DNA of 64,000 nucleotides, taken from positions 62,001 through 126,000 of the forward strand of contig JARLHN010000022.1 of the NCBI GenBank assembly GCA_031292255.1, written 5' to 3'. This document shows positions 62,164 to 64,000 of this stretch, piece by piece. This DNA is from Oryzomonas sp. Its GTDB lineage: Bacteria > Desulfobacterota > Desulfuromonadia > Geobacterales > Pseudopelobacteraceae. Position 1 is the stretch's first letter. Each line of letters begins with the position of its first letter. A model generated the notes under the pieces. That model was given only the letters and a program-made list of their open reading frames with translations, was not told the DNA's origin and made no database searches. The position numbers and the translations under genes are program-made.

Positions 62164-62720
62164 CAAACTTCCAGGACTTCTTTCTCTTTGTGGGCCACGG
62201 CCTCGTCTATCTTGGTTTCGAAGCCCTTGGTGATATCCTGCACATCCCTTTCGTATTTCTTCAGTTCGTCTTCGGTCATCGCCTTGTCCTTCTCCAGCTT
62301 CTTCAGCTTATCCATCGCGTCGCGGCGGATATTGCGCAGGGCGATCTTGTCTTCTTCAGCCTTTTTCTTGAGATCCTTGACGATTTCCTTGCGGCGCTCC
62401 TCGGTCAGCGGCGGCAGGTTGAGGCGAATGATCTTGCCGTCATTGGAGGGGGTCAGTCCGATATTGGCATTGAGGATGGCCTTTTCGATGGGACCGATCA
62501 GCTTGGCCTCCCATGGGGCTATGGTGATGGTGCGCGGCTCGGGCACCGCCAGTGTGGCCACTTGGCTGATGGAGGACGGGTTGCCGTAATAGTCCACCTT
62601 GACCGCGTCCAAAATGCCGGTGCTGGCCCGGCCGGTCCTGATCTTCTGGAATTCTCCCTTGAGAACGTTGACGGACTTTTCCATGTGTGACTTCATGTCG
62701 TCGATCACGGACTTTGGCAT
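62163..62720 (-). CDS. frr: Ribosome recycling factor Frr
   Basis: Splits post-termination ribosomes with EF-G. The 185-residue protein has the family features RTGRASTGILDAVKVDYYG, GNPSSISQVATLAVPEPRT and LPPLTEERRKEIVKDLKKKA, and KDLKKKAEEDKIALRNIRRD; normal length. The start is ATG 62720, with GGAG upstream. It lies four bases behind pyrH on the same strand. Confidence 0.97.
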   Translation of the reverse strand: MPKSVIDDMKSHMEKSVNVLKGEFQKIRTGRASTGILDAVKVDYYGNPSSISQVATLAVPEPRTITIAPWEAKLIGPIEKAILNANIGLTPSNDGKIIRLNLPPLTEERRKEIVKDLKKKAEEDKIALRNIRRDAMDKLKKLEKDKAMTEDELKKYERDVQDITKGFETKIDEAVAHKEKEVLEV

Positions 62721-62724
62721 GATG

Positions 62725-63555
<831 letters not shown>

Positions 63556-64000
63556 TTACAGGCCGGCCGCTGCTGCCACCTCGGCAGCAAAGTCCGACTC
63601 TTTCTTTTCCAGCCCCTCACCGAGAACATACTTGGTAAAGCGGCGGATCGTCATATTTTCACCAATCTTGGCGATGGTTTCATTGAGGTACTGCTGAATG
63701 GTCTTATCCGGGTCCTTGACGTAGGACTGCTCCAGAAGGCAGACATCGGCAAAGAATTTGTTGATCTGGCCTTCGATGATCTTCTCGATGATGTTTTCCG
63801 GCTTGCCGGTTTCGCGGGCCTTGGCGCGGTAGATCTCCTTCTCGCGCTCCAGGACGTCGGCAGCCACTTCCTCGCGGCGCACACAGGCGGGTGAGGCTGC
63901 AGCGATATGCATGGCAATGTCCTTCACGAATACCTGAAAGTTCTCGTTCTTGGCAACGAAGTCGGTTTCGCAGTTAACCTCGACCATGACGCCGATCTTG
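63556..64000 (-). CDS. tsf: Translation elongation factor Ts (N-terminal part outside window)
   Basis: EF-Ts recycles EF-Tu by releasing GDP. The window shows the last 147 residues and the stop at 63556; the beginning lies beyond 64000. The segment [20 protein letters not shown] (the conserved TDFV motif) is visible, then the core region [38 protein letters not shown] and the family end [20 protein letters not shown]. It is part of the usual rpsB-tsf-pyrH-frr gene run, so rpsB should lie just outside the window. Confidence 0.96.
   Translation of the reverse strand, partial: KIGVMVEVNCETDFVAKNENFQVFVKDIAMHIAAASPACVRREEVAADVLEREKEIYRAKARETGKPENIIEKIIEGQINKFFADVCLLEQSYVKDPDKTIQQYLNETIAKIGENMTIRRFTKYVLGEGLEKKESDFAAEVAAAAGL

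Overview
The window looks like chromosomal DNA of a Geobacter-type bacterium (Desulfuromonadota/Geobacterales). This rests on family knowledge plus what is visible: a mitochondrial-like citrate synthase, an archaeal-style glutamate synthase split over several genes, a desulfoferrodoxin, FeoB with a DtxR/FeoA regulator, two HDOD signalling proteins, a PilB/GspE-like ATPase with tandem MshEN-type motifs, and a selenium-associated YedF/DUF3343 pair. I cannot name the species. Nearly all DNA is ordinary, densely packed genome. I see no rRNA, tRNA, CRISPR array, intact insertion sequence or prophage.

Layout. 1-5.2 kb (minus): purT (cut by the window edge), a secreted IPT/TIG protein, lptG, lptF and a two-gene chromate transporter. 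5.2-8.9 kb (minus): a Cys-cluster protein, desulfoferrodoxin, citrate synthase and an M24 peptidase. 9.3-12.1 kb: an OmpW-like porin (plus), a tiny membrane protein and an acyl-CoA synthetase (minus). 12.7-18.2 kb (plus): five genes for a split glutamate synthase. 18.3-19.9 kb (minus): a PQQ-repeat lipoprotein. 20.3-23.8 kb (minus): bioB-bioD-bioA behind a near-perfect BirA operator. 24.1-28.5 kb: a protein with cohesin-like and dockerin-like ends, a GspE/PilB ATPase with a small membrane partner, and a ferritin-like protein. 28.8-32.5 kb: ettA, a DciA-like protein and DUF3343-yedF. 32.7-37.7 kb (plus): ffh-rpsP-khpA-rimM-trmD-methyltransferase-rplS-rnhB. 37.9-40.6 kb: an MshEN-type ATPase coupled to an HDOD protein. 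41.3-43.3 kb: mltG and nudC. 43.4-46.5 kb: an AT-rich island with an unknown secreted protein, a cytochrome c, a TetR regulator and an orphan MotB-like protein. 47.0-51.9 kb (minus): fur-feoB-Cys-rich protein-dtxR-apgM. 52.1-53.5 kb: a DUF155/RMD1 protein and a ParB-like protein. 54.0-58.2 kb (plus): a four-gene signalling operon (small domain, HDOD, hybrid kinase, receiver). 58.3-64.0 kb (minus): the tsf-pyrH-frr-uppS-cdsA-dxr-rseP block.

The main unexplained structure is a set of dispersed, roughly 130-200 bp imperfect palindromes. At least five sequence families (A-E here) fold as whole-element hairpins, and families A-D share a central short palindrome of the type GTAGCAGnGCTAC. Copies sit in intercistronic gaps, often starting on the base after, or inside, a stop codon; they separate bioB/bioD/bioA and the glutamate synthase subunits. 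Other points of interest are the BirA operator overlapping the bioB promoter, a likely ATT start codon for cdsA, twin identical operators around tetR with a probably leaderless tetR transcript, Fur-box candidates before fur and feoB, a 27-codon ORF overlapping nudC, and two translationally coupled HDOD operons.
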